Shown here one piece after another: positions 40,769 through 50,688 of a DNA stretch of 64,000 nucleotides. How positions within the stretch are numbered: the first letter of the stretch is position 1; each line of letters begins with the position of its first letter. The DNA is from UBA1738 sp045580145 (GTDB lineage Bacteria; Bacillota; Clostridia; UBA1381), in NCBI GenBank assembly GCA_045580145.1, contig JAZNNI010000085.1, positions 62,001 through 126,000 on the forward strand, given 5' to 3'. A program made the position numbers and the translations under genes. The notes beneath the pieces were generated by a model. That model had not been told where the DNA came from, searched no databases, and saw only the letters and a list, made by a program, of their open reading frames with translations.

Positions 40769-41149
40769 GTGATAAAACTGGATTATAAGAATGATAAGCC
40801 ACTACACGAGCAAATAACGCACGGGATAAAGGAGCTTATAATAAACGGAGCTCTTAAAAAAGACGAGCAACTTCCGTCGGTCCGTGACTTATCTGTAGAG
40901 CTTACTGTAAATCCGAATACTGTCCAGAGGGCATATAAAACCTTGGAGGCGGAGGGAATTATTTACAGTATAAGAGGTAAGGGGAACTTCGTTTCGGGAA
41001 TTCCTGAGGCGGACAGAAAAACAATAGAAGGCTTGTATGCACAGCTTTCGGAAACTATACGCGAGCTTGCATTTTTCGGAGAACCGATGGAAAAGGCAGA
41101 AGCGTTAATCCGTAATATCTACAAGGAAAGGGATGAAGATAATGATTAG
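40769..41149 (+). CDS. GntR-family repressor, YtrA type
   Basis: A 126-aa regulator with the GntR winged helix (PLHEQITHGIKELIINGALK, LPSVRDLSVELTVNPNTVQR) and the short C-terminal helical domain of the YtrA group. It starts at GTG 40769 after GCGAGG. The gene overlaps the ABC ATPase by 8 bp. YtrA-type repressors usually control a linked ABC exporter induced by cell-wall-active antibiotics; the inducer here is unknown. Confidence 0.88.
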   Translation: MIKLDYKNDKPLHEQITHGIKELIINGALKKDEQLPSVRDLSVELTVNPNTVQRAYKTLEAEGIIYSIRGKGNFVSGIPEADRKTIEGLYAQLSETIRELAFFGEPMEKAEALIRNIYKERDEDND

Positions 41150-42041
41150 AGCAAAAGGAATCGTTAAGACCTTTGGGGACTTTAAGGCGCTTGATGAATT
41201 TTGTATAAATGTAAAAAAAGGTAGCATTTATGGTCTGGTAGGTCCGAACGGAGCGGGCAAAACTACTATAATTAATCATATTATGGGCGTTTTAAGGCAG
41301 GATTCGGGCGAGATAAAGATAAACGGCGAGGATGTATGGGAAAATGCGGAGCTTATGCAAAGGGTTCTTTGTATAAACGATGATTGGTATTTTTTCAGTA
41401 GCTTTACAGTTAAGGAAATGGCGAAGTTTTATGAAAATGTATATAAAAATTTTAGCCGCGAAAGATATGATTCCCTTGGAGAAGTTTTAAAGATTGAGGA
41501 AAATCGCCAGATAAGACGTCTTTCAAAGGGTATGAAGAAGCAGGTTGCATTCCGCTTAGTGCTTTCGTGTATGCCTGAGGTCTTAATCCTTGATGAACCG
41601 CTTGACGGCCTTGACCCTGTAATGAGAAAGCAGATAATGAACATAATTATATCTGATGTTGCAGAACGTGAAATGACAGTTTTGGTATCGTCGCATAATT
41701 TAAGAGAGCTTGAGGATATATGTGACTATGTTGGAATAATACATAAAGGACAAATGGTCATAGAAAAGCCTCTTGACGAGGTAAAGGGCAACATAAGAAA
41801 GGTGCAGATGGCATTTGAGGGAGAATTTCCTCAAGGGCTTCGTGAGAAAATTGATGTTTTACATCTTACAAAAACGGGTTCAGTTTATACGGCGATTATA
41901 AAAGGGGACGAGGACGAGATAAAATCGATAATCGGTATGTATAATCCGCTGATACTCGACACCGTAAGTCTTACGCTTGAGGAAGTATTTATCTATGAGT
42001 TGGGAGGTTTGGGCTATGACTTTAAGCACATCATTGTTTAA
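41142..42041 (+). CDS. ABC transporter ATPase of the GntR operon
   Basis: A 299-aa ATPase: Walker A GPNGAGKTT (about residue 35), the signature degenerate as LSKGMKKQ, Walker B VLILDEPLDGLD, and the switch His in VSSHNLRE. It supplies energy for the permease encoded next, whose start lies within this gene. The start is the ATG at 41142 after GGAAAGGG. Confidence 0.9.
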   Translation: MIRAKGIVKTFGDFKALDEFCINVKKGSIYGLVGPNGAGKTTIINHIMGVLRQDSGEIKINGEDVWENAELMQRVLCINDDWYFFSSFTVKEMAKFYENVYKNFSRERYDSLGEVLKIEENRQIRRLSKGMKKQVAFRLVLSCMPEVLILDEPLDGLDPVMRKQIMNIIISDVAEREMTVLVSSHNLRELEDICDYVGIIHKGQMVIEKPLDEVKGNIRKVQMAFEGEFPQGLREKIDVLHLTKTGSVYTAIIKGDEDEIKSIIGMYNPLILDTVSLTLEEVFIYELGGLGYDFKHIIV

Positions 42042-44100
42042 TAAGGGTATATACAAAAACATCATTTCCAGATTTAAATGGGGAAGTTTTTTGTACTTTG
42101 TCATCTTGTTCTTCTGTGTGCCTTTTGCACTTTTGGTGCAAAATAGCGAGGTTTTGACAATAAGGTATATAGGCGGAAACTATGTGGGACTTATATTGAC
42201 AAGAGGCGATTATGCAATATTTCCAATGCTGCTGGCAATAGTAGTTCCGACAGTTGCGGCTGTGCTTGTATATGGAAGTGTGCATTCGCAGAAGCAGGGT
42301 ATTTTTATTCACTCTCTTCCTGCCAGAAGGCGTGAGGTTTATGTTTCGACGCTTCTTGCGGCATTTACCCTGATGGGACTTCCTGTAATATTAAACGGAC
42401 TGATTTTACTTATTATGAGTCTTTCGGCATATAGCCAGCTCATTTATACCTGGACTGTGTTTTACTGGATAGCAGAGTATCTTGCGGTAATTTTCATAAT
42501 GTTCTCGGTAGCAACATTAGCGGCATATCTGACGGGAAACGCGGCAGCTAATATTGCGATTAACGTACTCATTCATATTGCCCCACTACTTCTGGCTCTG
42601 GCAATTTACCTGATAAGTGAACAGCTCTTGTTTGGATTTGTAGCATCCGACAGCTTTGTAGCCAGTGAAATAGTGAATAATACACCTATTGTGTGGCTGT
42701 TTAGTAAACTGCATAAGACCGATATGTTTAAAGAGCTCGAAATGTGGCTGTATTTAGCGGGAGCATCGGCTTTGTATTTTGTTACATATCTTCTTTACAA
42801 AAACAGGAAAATTGAAGCTTGCGGTGATGTTGCAGCATTTAAAAAATTCCGCCCGATTTTAAAGTATACAGTAACTGCAGCGGCAGCAATCGCGATTTTC
42901 GGAATACTTGTTTCAACAGGGCTTGGCACGGTGCCGATGTTTATTGTGGCAATAACCATAACCTGCATCGTTTACTTTGCGGCTGAAATGCTGATGAATA
43001 AAACATTCAAGGTGTTTGGAACATATAAGGGCTATCTTGCATTTTTGCTTTGCGGAGGACTTTTCATTTCCTTCTTTGCATACACAAGCGTGCTTGGCTA
43101 TGAGACACGAATTCCTGAAACTACTGATGTTGTAAAAGCAACCGCATATGTGAATGCACATCCGAGAGTTCCATACGTATCGCTTCCTGAAGAAATAGAA
43201 GTTGTACGAGAAATTCACGGCGGAATAGTGAGTGATATTGCGGGAAGAGAAGAAGACCCTGAAAGCTATCATTTATTGAATGTGAGATATGAACTGAAAA
43301 ACGGAAAGTCACTTGATAGAAGATATAAGGTGACAAGAGATGAATGCACAGAGGCACTGTCTAAGATGTATGACATTAAAAACTATAAGGTGCAGGCAAC
43401 AGATATTGATAATCTGAATATAGAAAATATAAATAGCCTTGATATGTACGTGTCTTTATCAAACTTCTCTTATCGTATTGCTGTAAATGAAGATGCACCG
43501 AAAATCCTGTATGCAATAGAAAAGGACTTAGATGTTCTCTCATATGAGGAAATAGAGGTTGACAGAGCAATTATGCCGATAAGGATTGAGATAGGTCTGT
43601 CGTCAGAGGACAATGAACGTCTTAAATTCTTCAAGGTGATAGGTGATGGAGAGGTTGAATATGAGTATTATCACGAAAATTTTGGCATCAGCATAAATTC
43701 ACATTTCAAAAATACAATTTTGGCACTTAACGAGCTTGGATATTATAACGAGATTATGGATAAGGTAGCGGGCTCAGTATATATCTGCAAGAATGAGGCA
43801 AGCTATCAAGAGAATGTGCTTAGTTATAAAGATGACAAGGGAGACGTTGAAGAGTTTATGATTTCTCCGAACGATTTAATTAAGCTTGATAAGGCTGACG
43901 GACGGATTTTTGCCGATACTATATTTGGAAATATTCGTCATAGAGACGAAACAGGAAAGCTGGAAATTAAAGAGGGAACAAGCTATTTCGTATTTGTGAC
44001 AGAAAACACATCAAAAGGAAATGTCTGGTTAAGCTCATATGCGGCATCGTATAGAGAGGATGAACTGCCTGAATATTTGAAAAAATACATAATTAACTAA
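42016..44100 (+). CDS. ABC permease with large C-terminal domain (DUF6449-like)
   Basis: A 694-aa membrane protein. The first 400 residues carry about ten hydrophobic segments in ABC-2 style, including GSVHSQKQGIFIHSLPARRR. The last 290 residues are an extracytoplasmic or soluble domain that I recall as DUF6449. The ATG at 42016 (GGGAGG upstream) lies inside the ATPase gene. Together with the YtrA-type repressor it forms a complete export or stress-response system. Confidence 0.8.
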   Translation: MTLSTSLFNKGIYKNIISRFKWGSFLYFVILFFCVPFALLVQNSEVLTIRYIGGNYVGLILTRGDYAIFPMLLAIVVPTVAAVLVYGSVHSQKQGIFIHSLPARRREVYVSTLLAAFTLMGLPVILNGLILLIMSLSAYSQLIYTWTVFYWIAEYLAVIFIMFSVATLAAYLTGNAAANIAINVLIHIAPLLLALAIYLISEQLLFGFVASDSFVASEIVNNTPIVWLFSKLHKTDMFKELEMWLYLAGASALYFVTYLLYKNRKIEACGDVAAFKKFRPILKYTVTAAAAIAIFGILVSTGLGTVPMFIVAITITCIVYFAAEMLMNKTFKVFGTYKGYLAFLLCGGLFISFFAYTSVLGYETRIPETTDVVKATAYVNAHPRVPYVSLPEEIEVVREIHGGIVSDIAGREEDPESYHLLNVRYELKNGKSLDRRYKVTRDECTEALSKMYDIKNYKVQATDIDNLNIENINSLDMYVSLSNFSYRIAVNEDAPKILYAIEKDLDVLSYEEIEVDRAIMPIRIEIGLSSEDNERLKFFKVIGDGEVEYEYYHENFGISINSHFKNTILALNELGYYNEIMDKVAGSVYICKNEASYQENVLSYKDDKGDVEEFMISPNDLIKLDKADGRIFADTIFGNIRHRDETGKLEIKEGTSYFVFVTENTSKGNVWLSSYAASYREDELPEYLKKYIIN

Positions 44101-44104
44101 CCTA

Positions 44105-44132
44105 AAAAGAGAGATGCGCGCATCTCTCTTTT
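44105..44132. terminator. Bidirectional terminator
   Basis: A perfect 28-bp palindrome (AAAAGAGAGATGCG and its complement) between convergent genes. Confidence 0.9.
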
Positions 44133-44640
44133 AAATTACATTAATCTGGCACATTTTCATTGAAGACAAGGCATTTTCGTGGCTTTCAGGCGTAACACCT
44201 GCACAGCAAGCAGAGTCAACGATGATTTTGCTTTCTGGAAGATATGCTTTTATGAGCATTGCGTTTGAAATAACACATATATCGGTGCAAAGGCCGATAA
44301 GCTCAATCTCAGTATAATCACCATCTGCTATGTAATTTGCAAGCTCGATGCTTCCGAAGGTCGGCTTTTCAAAGATGCGACAGCCAGCGGAGAGGGGCAA
44401 AAGAGAAGGGTCAAGCTCCCAGCCGGAAGTCCCCTTTACACAATGCACAACAGGTAGGTTTTTGCCTTCTTGCGTTTCTAAATATATAGAGCTGTGAGTG
44501 TCCTTTGTAAAAACTACCTCACCGTCAAATTCCTTGATTTTTTTTATGACTTTTGGCACAATTTTTTCGGCTTCTTTAGTTCCCAAAGCACCATTTATAA
44601 AGTCCTTTTGCATATCTACTACAACTAAAATTTTACTCAT
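44131..44640 (-). CDS. Cysteine hydrolase, nicotinamidase/isochorismatase family
   Basis: A 169-aa enzyme with the Asp-Lys-Cys triad: VVVDMQKDF (Asp near residue 9), a middle Lys in FEKPTFGS, and Cys in LIGLCTDICVISNAM. The metal ligands in FTKDTHSS and VHCVKGT fit nicotinamidase, which makes nicotinate for NAD salvage. The start at 44640 has GAGGTG upstream; the frame runs to a GTG at 44649. Confidence 0.85.
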   Translation of the reverse strand: MSKILVVVDMQKDFINGALGTKEAEKIVPKVIKKIKEFDGEVVFTKDTHSSIYLETQEGKNLPVVHCVKGTSGWELDPSLLPLSAGCRIFEKPTFGSIELANYIADGDYTEIELIGLCTDICVISNAMLIKAYLPESKIIVDSACCAGVTPESHENALSSMKMCQINVI

Positions 44641-44718
44641 ATTTTTCACCTCATATATTATATATCATATTTTCAAGAAAAAGGCAAGAAAATAAAGGAA
44701 ATATGGTAAGGTTTAATA

Positions 44719-44747
44719 TTGACGGAAGCTTTTGGATATGCTATAAT
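44719..44747 (+). promoter_or_regulatory. Promoter of the HAD phosphatase gene
   Basis: TTGACG, 17 bp, TATAAT. Confidence 0.8.
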
Positions 44748-44784
44748 CACAATGATTTTGTAATACGATATAAGAGGAGATAAA

Positions 44785-45606
44785 ATGAAGAAATTTGACG
44801 GGATGCTTTTTTTGACCGACCTTGACGGGACGCTGTTAAAAGAAGATGGGACAATTTCAAAAGAAAATATAGAAGCCATTGAATATTTTAAAAAAGAGGG
44901 CGGGAAATTCACCTATGTAACAGGAAGAATGCCATTTTTTACCCACCACGTATATGAAAAAATCAATCCAAATATTGCGTTTGGTTGCATTAACGGCGGG
45001 GGACTTTACGACCATAGAAAACAGGAGTATATCTGGAAAAAAGAGCTTTCGAAAAATGTTGTAGAGCTTTTAGAGTGTGTTGATAAAAATTTGCCTCATA
45101 TTGGCATTCAGGTCAACACATTTTCAAAAATATATTTTGCAAAGGATAACTCTGTTATGGAGGTGTTCAGGGAGAGAACGGGTGCCCCAAATTATGTATG
45201 CGACTACCATAACGTAAACGAGCCTCTTGCAAAAATTATTTTTGGGTGTGAGACAGAAGAGGATATTGAAAAGACTAAAGATTTATTAAATAGTCATAAA
45301 CTGGCAGACAGCTTTGACTTTATCCGCTCAGAAAAGACCTTATACGAAATTTTGCCGAAGGGCTCGGGCAAAGGAACTGCCCTTAAAAAGCTGATTGAAA
45401 TTTTCGGCTTGGACAGGGAAAAAACAATAGCTATTGGGGATTATGATAACGATATTTCTATGTTTTCTGAGGCGAAAATCGGAATAGCTGTTTCGGGTGC
45501 AAGTAAATCGGCGATAGATGCAGCAGACTGTGTGACGGTGAGTAATGAAGAACACGCAATCGCAAGGGTTATTTATGATATTGAAAAAGGGAATATTAAG
45601 TTATAA
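44785..45606 (+). CDS. HAD-superfamily phosphatase, Cof type
   Basis: A 273-aa HAD-IIB hydrolase. Motif I is LTDLDGTLL (nucleophile Asp), motif II VTGR, motif III Lys in GSGKGTALKKL, and motif IV IGDYDNDISMF. The cap sits between motifs II and III. Such enzymes dephosphorylate sugar phosphates or FMN-like compounds; the substrate is undefined. It precedes ldh in the same direction. Confidence 0.9.
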   Translation: MKKFDGMLFLTDLDGTLLKEDGTISKENIEAIEYFKKEGGKFTYVTGRMPFFTHHVYEKINPNIAFGCINGGGLYDHRKQEYIWKKELSKNVVELLECVDKNLPHIGIQVNTFSKIYFAKDNSVMEVFRERTGAPNYVCDYHNVNEPLAKIIFGCETEEDIEKTKDLLNSHKLADSFDFIRSEKTLYEILPKGSGKGTALKKLIEIFGLDREKTIAIGDYDNDISMFSEAKIGIAVSGASKSAIDAADCVTVSNEEHAIARVIYDIEKGNIKL

Positions 45607-45660
45607 TTAATAAAAAAATACAAATAATACAAATGATAATTAAAAAAAGGAGAGATAAAA

Positions 45661-46602
45661 ATGTTCAGAGGAAAGGTAGTAGTAATCGGAGCGGGAGCGG
45701 TCGGTTCAACGACGGCATATACGCTTCTTTTGGGAGGACTTTTTCAGGAAATAGTGCTTATTGATATAAATAAGGATAAGGCAGAGGGAGATGCACTTGA
45801 TATGGCGCACGGTGTGTCTTTAGTAAAGCCGGTTACGGTTTTCGCAGGGGATTATAGCGACTGTAAGGATGCAGATATTGTTGTTATAACAGCCGGCGCG
45901 CCGCAAAAGCCGGGTCAGACTCGACTTGACCTTTTAAAAGACAATGTTGAGATTTACAAAAAAATTATCAAAAGCATTATGAAGTATGCGCCATCCGATG
46001 TGATTTTGATGCCGGTTTCAAACCCTGTGGATATTCTGACATATGTAACCTACAAACTGTCAGGACTTCCAAAAAATCAGGTGCTTGGCTCAGGAACTGT
46101 GCTTGATACTTCAAGACTCAAGTATATGATAAGCCGAAAAACAGGTGTTGATGCAAGGAACTGTCATACTTACATTATCGGTGAACACGGCGACAGCGAG
46201 GTTGCGGCGTGGAGTGTTACGAACATCGGCGGAATGACGATGAATGAGTTTTGTAAATATACGGGCAAGTGCGACCTAAATGACCTTGATAAAATGTATA
46301 ATGAGGTTAAAAATTCAGCATACGAAATTATCCGCAAAAAAGGTGCGACATATTATGCAATCGCGGTTGCAGTTGCGAGAATTTGTGAATGTATCGCGGG
46401 AGACGAGAACTCAATCCTGACAGTTTCGGGAATTTTTGAGGGCGAGTATGATATTCGTGATGTTGCCCTTTCTGTACCGACAATGGTAGGCGGAAACGGA
46501 GTTGAGAGAATTTATGAAGTACCATTTTCCAAGGAGGAAATGAAGGGGCTTCGTGATTCTGCGGCAACTCTTTCAGAGCTTTTGAGAGAAATAGGAATGT
46601 AA
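45661..46602 (+). CDS. ldh: L-lactate dehydrogenase
   Basis: A 313-aa NAD-dependent enzyme reducing pyruvate to lactate. It has the Rossmann motif VIGAGAVGS, the substrate-discriminating loop PQKPGQTRLDLL (Gln at the specificity position supports lactate over malate), and the catalytic IGEHGDSE. It supports a fermentative lifestyle. Confidence 0.93.
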   Translation: MFRGKVVVIGAGAVGSTTAYTLLLGGLFQEIVLIDINKDKAEGDALDMAHGVSLVKPVTVFAGDYSDCKDADIVVITAGAPQKPGQTRLDLLKDNVEIYKKIIKSIMKYAPSDVILMPVSNPVDILTYVTYKLSGLPKNQVLGSGTVLDTSRLKYMISRKTGVDARNCHTYIIGEHGDSEVAAWSVTNIGGMTMNEFCKYTGKCDLNDLDKMYNEVKNSAYEIIRKKGATYYAIAVAVARICECIAGDENSILTVSGIFEGEYDIRDVALSVPTMVGGNGVERIYEVPFSKEEMKGLRDSAATLSELLREIGM

Positions 46603-46607
46603 ATATT

Positions 46608-46637
46608 AAAAAAGACTGACATCGTCAGTCTTTTTTT
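46608..46637. terminator. Terminator after ldh
   Basis: AAAGACTGAC / GTCAGTCTTT with an ATC loop and T run, between convergent genes. Confidence 0.88.
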
Positions 46638-46639
46638 AG

Positions 46640-47083
46640 TTATTCCTCTGGAAATTCTGTCACTTCGATGACCATATCATCTTTGGATGGTGCTTTTTCA
46701 GAAGACATCTTTTCGCCGCATTTTGAACAATAGTCACCTGATTTATCATTGATTGAGCCGCAAGAAGGACATACCGATGAGTTTTTAAGAGCCGCAATCT
46801 GCTCTTTCAAATTGTCAGCTTCTTCTTTAAGCCCTTCAATTTCTGCACAGATTTCCGAAAGCCCGCTGTCAAGCTCTGCCCCGCTTGCATATTGCCCGTA
46901 AACAAGCTCACCGATTTTTTCATAAAGCTTACTTGTTTTTCGCTCTGTTTCGGAAAGGGATAAATTAAGCTTCGTAACGTCTACAATGTTGCTGGTTTTA
47001 CCTGCGACAACCTTTGTGAGTTTTTCTGCTTCGCTTACTGCAATACTGAAGCCTTTTTTTAAATTATCAATAAACTTATCCAT
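46640..47083 (-). CDS. Zinc-ribbon coiled-coil protein
   Basis: A 147-aa protein. A helical N-terminus with a coiled coil (about residues 70-98) is followed by a zinc ribbon (CPSCGS ... YCSKCGEK) and an acidic tail. Similar short zinc-ribbon proteins are common in Clostridia without known function. The ATG at 47083 has GGAG at 8 bp. Confidence 0.65.
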   Translation of the reverse strand: MDKFIDNLKKGFSIAVSEAEKLTKVVAGKTSNIVDVTKLNLSLSETERKTSKLYEKIGELVYGQYASGAELDSGLSEICAEIEGLKEEADNLKEQIAALKNSSVCPSCGSINDKSGDYCSKCGEKMSSEKAPSKDDMVIEVTEFPEE

Positions 47084-47190
47084 TTTTATCACTCCTTACC
47101 TGAGTTTTATTATAGTTAGTATAACACATATTATTCATATAGACAAGAAACGGGAACTTGTTGTAACACAAAATTAATAAAAAATCTTGG

Positions 47191-47219
47191 TTGACAATAA
47201 AAGCCTCGGGAATTATAAT
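47191..47219 (+). promoter_or_regulatory. Promoter of the DUF1294-dinB unit
   Basis: TTGACA, 17 bp, TATAAT. Confidence 0.85.
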
Positions 47220-47253
47220 AAAGACATAAAAGCTTTAATTGGGAGAAATAGTA

Positions 47254-47523
47254 ATGAATCCGGCATTTTTATATGTGTTTGGAATATGGAATACATTTGT
47301 CTTTGTGCTATATGGCATTGACAAATATAAGGCAGTTAAAAACAGGTGGCGCATCAGTGAAAAGTTGCTTTTAACCTGTGCATTTTTGATGGGTTCATTT
47401 GGTGCAGTGTTTGGAATGAAGATTTTTCGGCACAAAACCCGAAAACCTCTTTTTAGGATAGGAATACCTTTTGCAATTTTTATAAATTGTGCAGTTATTG
47501 TTTTAATTTTCAGGGGGATTTAG
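47254..47523 (+). CDS. DUF1294 membrane protein
   Basis: An 89-aa protein with three hydrophobic segments and the DUF1294 pattern (YGIDKYKAVKNRWRISEKLL, GSFGAVFGMKIFRHKTRKPL). Function unknown. It ends 2 bp before dinB, so the two genes are co-transcribed. Confidence 0.8.
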   Translation: MNPAFLYVFGIWNTFVFVLYGIDKYKAVKNRWRISEKLLLTCAFLMGSFGAVFGMKIFRHKTRKPLFRIGIPFAIFINCAVIVLIFRGI

Positions 47524-47525
47524 CT

Positions 47526-48749
47526 ATGGACAGAATTATTTTGCACAGCGACTGTGATAATTTTTTTGCATCCGTTGAAACAGTTTTAAATCCTGATTTG
47601 AAAGATGTACCGATGGCAGTTGCGGGGGATAAAGAGAGGCGTCACGGAATAATACTTGCAAAAAATCAGCTTGCAAAGAAATATGGTATAAAAACGGCTG
47701 AACCGATTTGGCAGGCACAGATAAAATGTCCGGGACTTGTGCTTGTGCCGCCACATCATTCGCTTTACAAGAAGTATTCAAAGCGAATAAATGAAATTTA
47801 TATAAGCTATACTGACCTTGTGGAAAAGTTCAGTATTGATGAGAGCTGGCTTGACGTGACAGGGAGTGTACGCCTTTTTGGAGACGGAAGGGAAATTGCC
47901 GATACAATCAGAATGAGAGTACGGGATGAGCTTGGTATTACTGTTTCGATAGGAGTTTCATTTAATAAGATTTTTGCTAAGCTTGGGAGTGACTATGATA
48001 AGCCAAACGGGACAACTGTTATTACAAGAGAAAACTATGAGAGAATTTTATATCCTTTGCCGGTTGAAAATATGATTTTCGTTGGGAAAAAGAGCTGTGA
48101 AGTTTTAAAAAGCTGCAATATAAAAACGATAGGAGATTTGGCTGCGGCAAATGAAGAACTGCTTGAAAAGAAAATAGGGAGTACCGCACATATGCTGGTA
48201 CGTTATGCAAGAGGCGAGGATAATGAACCTGTTTTACCATATTATTATGAGCATGACCCAAAATCAATCGGAAAAGGTATGACTTTCCAGAGAAATCTTT
48301 TGGGCGAGGATGATGTGGCACAGGGAATTTATGCACTTTCAGATGATATTGCAACGAAAATGCGTAAACGTGATTTAAGGTGTGCAACTGTGCAGGTGCA
48401 AATAAGGGACATTACACTAAAAACCATACGTCGGCAGCGTACACTTGATAGCCCGACATATCTCACAAAGGAGATATTTGATGCGGCGATGGCGCTTATC
48501 CGTGAAAACTGGAATATGGGTAACCCGATAAGAATGATAACAGTTACAGCCGCAAATATCACAAGGGATAAAAGTGGCGGACAGGTAAGCCTTTTTGATG
48601 ATGTGGAAAAGAATGAAAAGCACGAAAAACTTGAGCTTGCTATTGATAAAATCCGCGGGGAATTTGGAAAGGGAAGTATTACAAATGCGAGAATTTTAAG
48701 GAATGATTTAGGGATTGACTTGGGGAAAAATGTAGATGATGAGGATTAA
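47526..48749 (+). CDS. dinB: DNA polymerase IV (Y family)
   Basis: A 407-aa translesion polymerase. The catalytic acidic residues are in HSDCDNFFASVE and SIDESWLDVT; the thumb HhH region contains VGKKSCEVLKSCNIKTIGDL, and the little-finger domain follows. A beta-clamp motif QVSLFDD is near the C-terminus. The ATG at 47526 follows AGGGGG. Cysteine replaces the commoner Met/Val in the first motif; the steric-gate position is Phe. Confidence 0.93.
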   Translation: MDRIILHSDCDNFFASVETVLNPDLKDVPMAVAGDKERRHGIILAKNQLAKKYGIKTAEPIWQAQIKCPGLVLVPPHHSLYKKYSKRINEIYISYTDLVEKFSIDESWLDVTGSVRLFGDGREIADTIRMRVRDELGITVSIGVSFNKIFAKLGSDYDKPNGTTVITRENYERILYPLPVENMIFVGKKSCEVLKSCNIKTIGDLAAANEELLEKKIGSTAHMLVRYARGEDNEPVLPYYYEHDPKSIGKGMTFQRNLLGEDDVAQGIYALSDDIATKMRKRDLRCATVQVQIRDITLKTIRRQRTLDSPTYLTKEIFDAAMALIRENWNMGNPIRMITVTAANITRDKSGGQVSLFDDVEKNEKHEKLELAIDKIRGEFGKGSITNARILRNDLGIDLGKNVDDED

Positions 48750-48773
48750 AAAAGACGGCATTGCCGTCTTTTT
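48748..48773. terminator. Terminator between dinB and the ABC exporter
   Basis: AAAGACGGC / GCCGTCTTT with an ATT loop; convergent genes. Confidence 0.88.
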
Positions 48774-48780
48774 GGTCTTT

Positions 48781-50514
48781 TTACATAAGTTTTTGAAGTT
48801 CGCTGTCTTTAAATTGTTGCTTATATAGCTTTGCATAAATGCCGTCTTTTTCTATCAATGCCTCGTGATTGCCCTGCTCTAATATTTTTCCGTCTCCGAT
48901 TACAGCAATTTCATCGGCATTTTTGATGGTGGAAAGCCTGTGCGCTACGACAAGTGTTGTTCTGCCTTTGCAAAGCTCATCAAGTGCATTTTGGATAAGT
49001 ATTTCAGTTGTATTATCAAGTGCGCTTGTAGCCTCGTCAAGAATTAAAATCGGAGGATTTTTAAGGAAAACTCTTGCAATGGAAAGACGTTGCTTTTGTC
49101 CTCCTGAAAGTCGTACTCCGCGCTCGCCTATTTCGGTGTCATATCCGTTTTCAAGCGACATAATATAGTCGTGAATGTTTGCATTTTTTGCAGCTTTTAT
49201 AACTTCTTCTTCGGTCGCATCAGGTTTTCCGTAGAGGATGTTATCGCGGATAGTGGAGTTGAAAAGATAAATATCCTGCTGCACGATACCGATATTTTTT
49301 CTTAATGAATCAAGAGTGATTTCGTTTATATTTTTTCCGTCGAGCCTTATTTCGCCCGAGTCTATGTTATAAAAATGCGGGATTAAGTGGCATATAGTTG
49401 TTTTACCACCGCCGCTCGGACCTACCAATGCAAATTTTGTGCCTACAGGAATATCAAGGCTGACCGAGTGAAGAACCTCTTTTCCCTCATCATATGAGCA
49501 GGAAACGTTGTTAAATTCAATATGTCCCTCTGCTCTTTCTATCGGCATAGCACCTTCTGAGTCCCGTTCGGGTTCTTCGTCAATGATTTCCAAAAATCTT
49601 TCAAATCCCGAAACTCCGTCCTGAAACTGCTCCATAAAACCTATAAGGGTTGTAACCGGTGTCAAAAAGAGCCCGACAGAAACAATAAATGCGGAGTAGT
49701 CACCAAAGTTAATCTTACCTGCGTAAAGGAAAAATCCGCCGGCTATTAAAACTATAACATTGAAAATATCGGTTATAAATGAGGTTGATGAATGAAATTG
49801 TCCCATTGCTTTATATGCCTCAGCTCGCGCTTCAACAAATTGGCGATTGCCATCCTCAAACTTTTCTTCTTCCTTTTTAGCGTTGGTAAATGCTTTTGTT
49901 ACACGGATTCCGGATATACTGCCCTCAAGAGCCGCGTTTATTACTGCGATAGATTTTCTGCTTTCACGGAATGCGTGATGCATTCTTGTTCGCATCCTCA
50001 TTGCAATCCATACTAAAAACGGGACGCATATGAATATTATAAGTGTTAGCGGAAGATTGATTGTTGAAAGGTATATAAAGGAAACAATGATGGTAATTGA
50101 TGAGATAATCAGATTTTCAGGGCCGTGATGTGCAAGTTCGCTGATATTCATCAAATCGTTTGTCATCCTTGACATTATTTTACCCGTTTCGTTTTTATCG
50201 TAAAAGCTATATGAAAGCTTTTCTAAGTGACGGAACATATCGCTTCGCATATGCGCCTGCATTTTCACACCCATTATATGTCCTTCATACTGGATATAGT
50301 AGCGGAGCCACATTCTTATTAAGTAAAGACAGGTCAGTAAAAGTCCGGCAAGGATAATCAGACGATATTTCTGGTTAGGGATTAAATCGTTCAGCATACT
50401 CCTTGTTACCATAGGGTATACAACACCTATTACCGATACAAAAAAGGATGCCGCCATATCAAGGGCAAAAACTTTTTTATGCGGGCTGTAATATTTCAAA
50501 AATCTTTTAAACAT
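48781..50514 (-). CDS. ABC-type exporter, half-transporter with fused ATPase
   Basis: A 577-aa half-transporter: six transmembrane helices (about residues 15-300) fused to an ATPase with Walker A GPSGGGKTT, signature LSGGQKQR, Walker B ILILDEATSALD, and the H-loop in VVAHRLSTI. It probably acts as a homodimer that exports a lipid, drug or peptide. There is no partner gene beside it. Confidence 0.92.
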   Translation of the reverse strand: MFKRFLKYYSPHKKVFALDMAASFFVSVIGVVYPMVTRSMLNDLIPNQKYRLIILAGLLLTCLYLIRMWLRYYIQYEGHIMGVKMQAHMRSDMFRHLEKLSYSFYDKNETGKIMSRMTNDLMNISELAHHGPENLIISSITIIVSFIYLSTINLPLTLIIFICVPFLVWIAMRMRTRMHHAFRESRKSIAVINAALEGSISGIRVTKAFTNAKKEEEKFEDGNRQFVEARAEAYKAMGQFHSSTSFITDIFNVIVLIAGGFFLYAGKINFGDYSAFIVSVGLFLTPVTTLIGFMEQFQDGVSGFERFLEIIDEEPERDSEGAMPIERAEGHIEFNNVSCSYDEGKEVLHSVSLDIPVGTKFALVGPSGGGKTTICHLIPHFYNIDSGEIRLDGKNINEITLDSLRKNIGIVQQDIYLFNSTIRDNILYGKPDATEEEVIKAAKNANIHDYIMSLENGYDTEIGERGVRLSGGQKQRLSIARVFLKNPPILILDEATSALDNTTEILIQNALDELCKGRTTLVVAHRLSTIKNADEIAVIGDGKILEQGNHEALIEKDGIYAKLYKQQFKDSELQKLM

Positions 50515-50586
50515 AATTTGCTCCTTTGTAATACCTGTTTTATATATTTTATCACAAATTTCCCCTTTTGCAAATAATTTTTAAAC

Positions 50587-50630
50587 AAAAAGGCAGGTAC
50601 TTCGGAATTTTATCCAAAGCATCTGCCTTT
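50587..50630 (-). terminator. Terminator downstream of the SASP unit
   Basis: AAAGGCAG / CTGCCTTT outer stem with inner CTTCGGA/TCCAAAG pairing and an AAAC/T-rich tail on the minus strand. Confidence 0.65.
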
Positions 50631-50688
50631 AGCTGTTTATTTTCTTAAATGATTCTATAAGTCTGTAATAACCTGTATTACAGGTGGC

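Noticed and set aside
42031..43570. Several minus-strand ORFs in the ABC permease gene
   Set aside because: All are shadow frames of a membrane protein gene with an intact frame and RBS.
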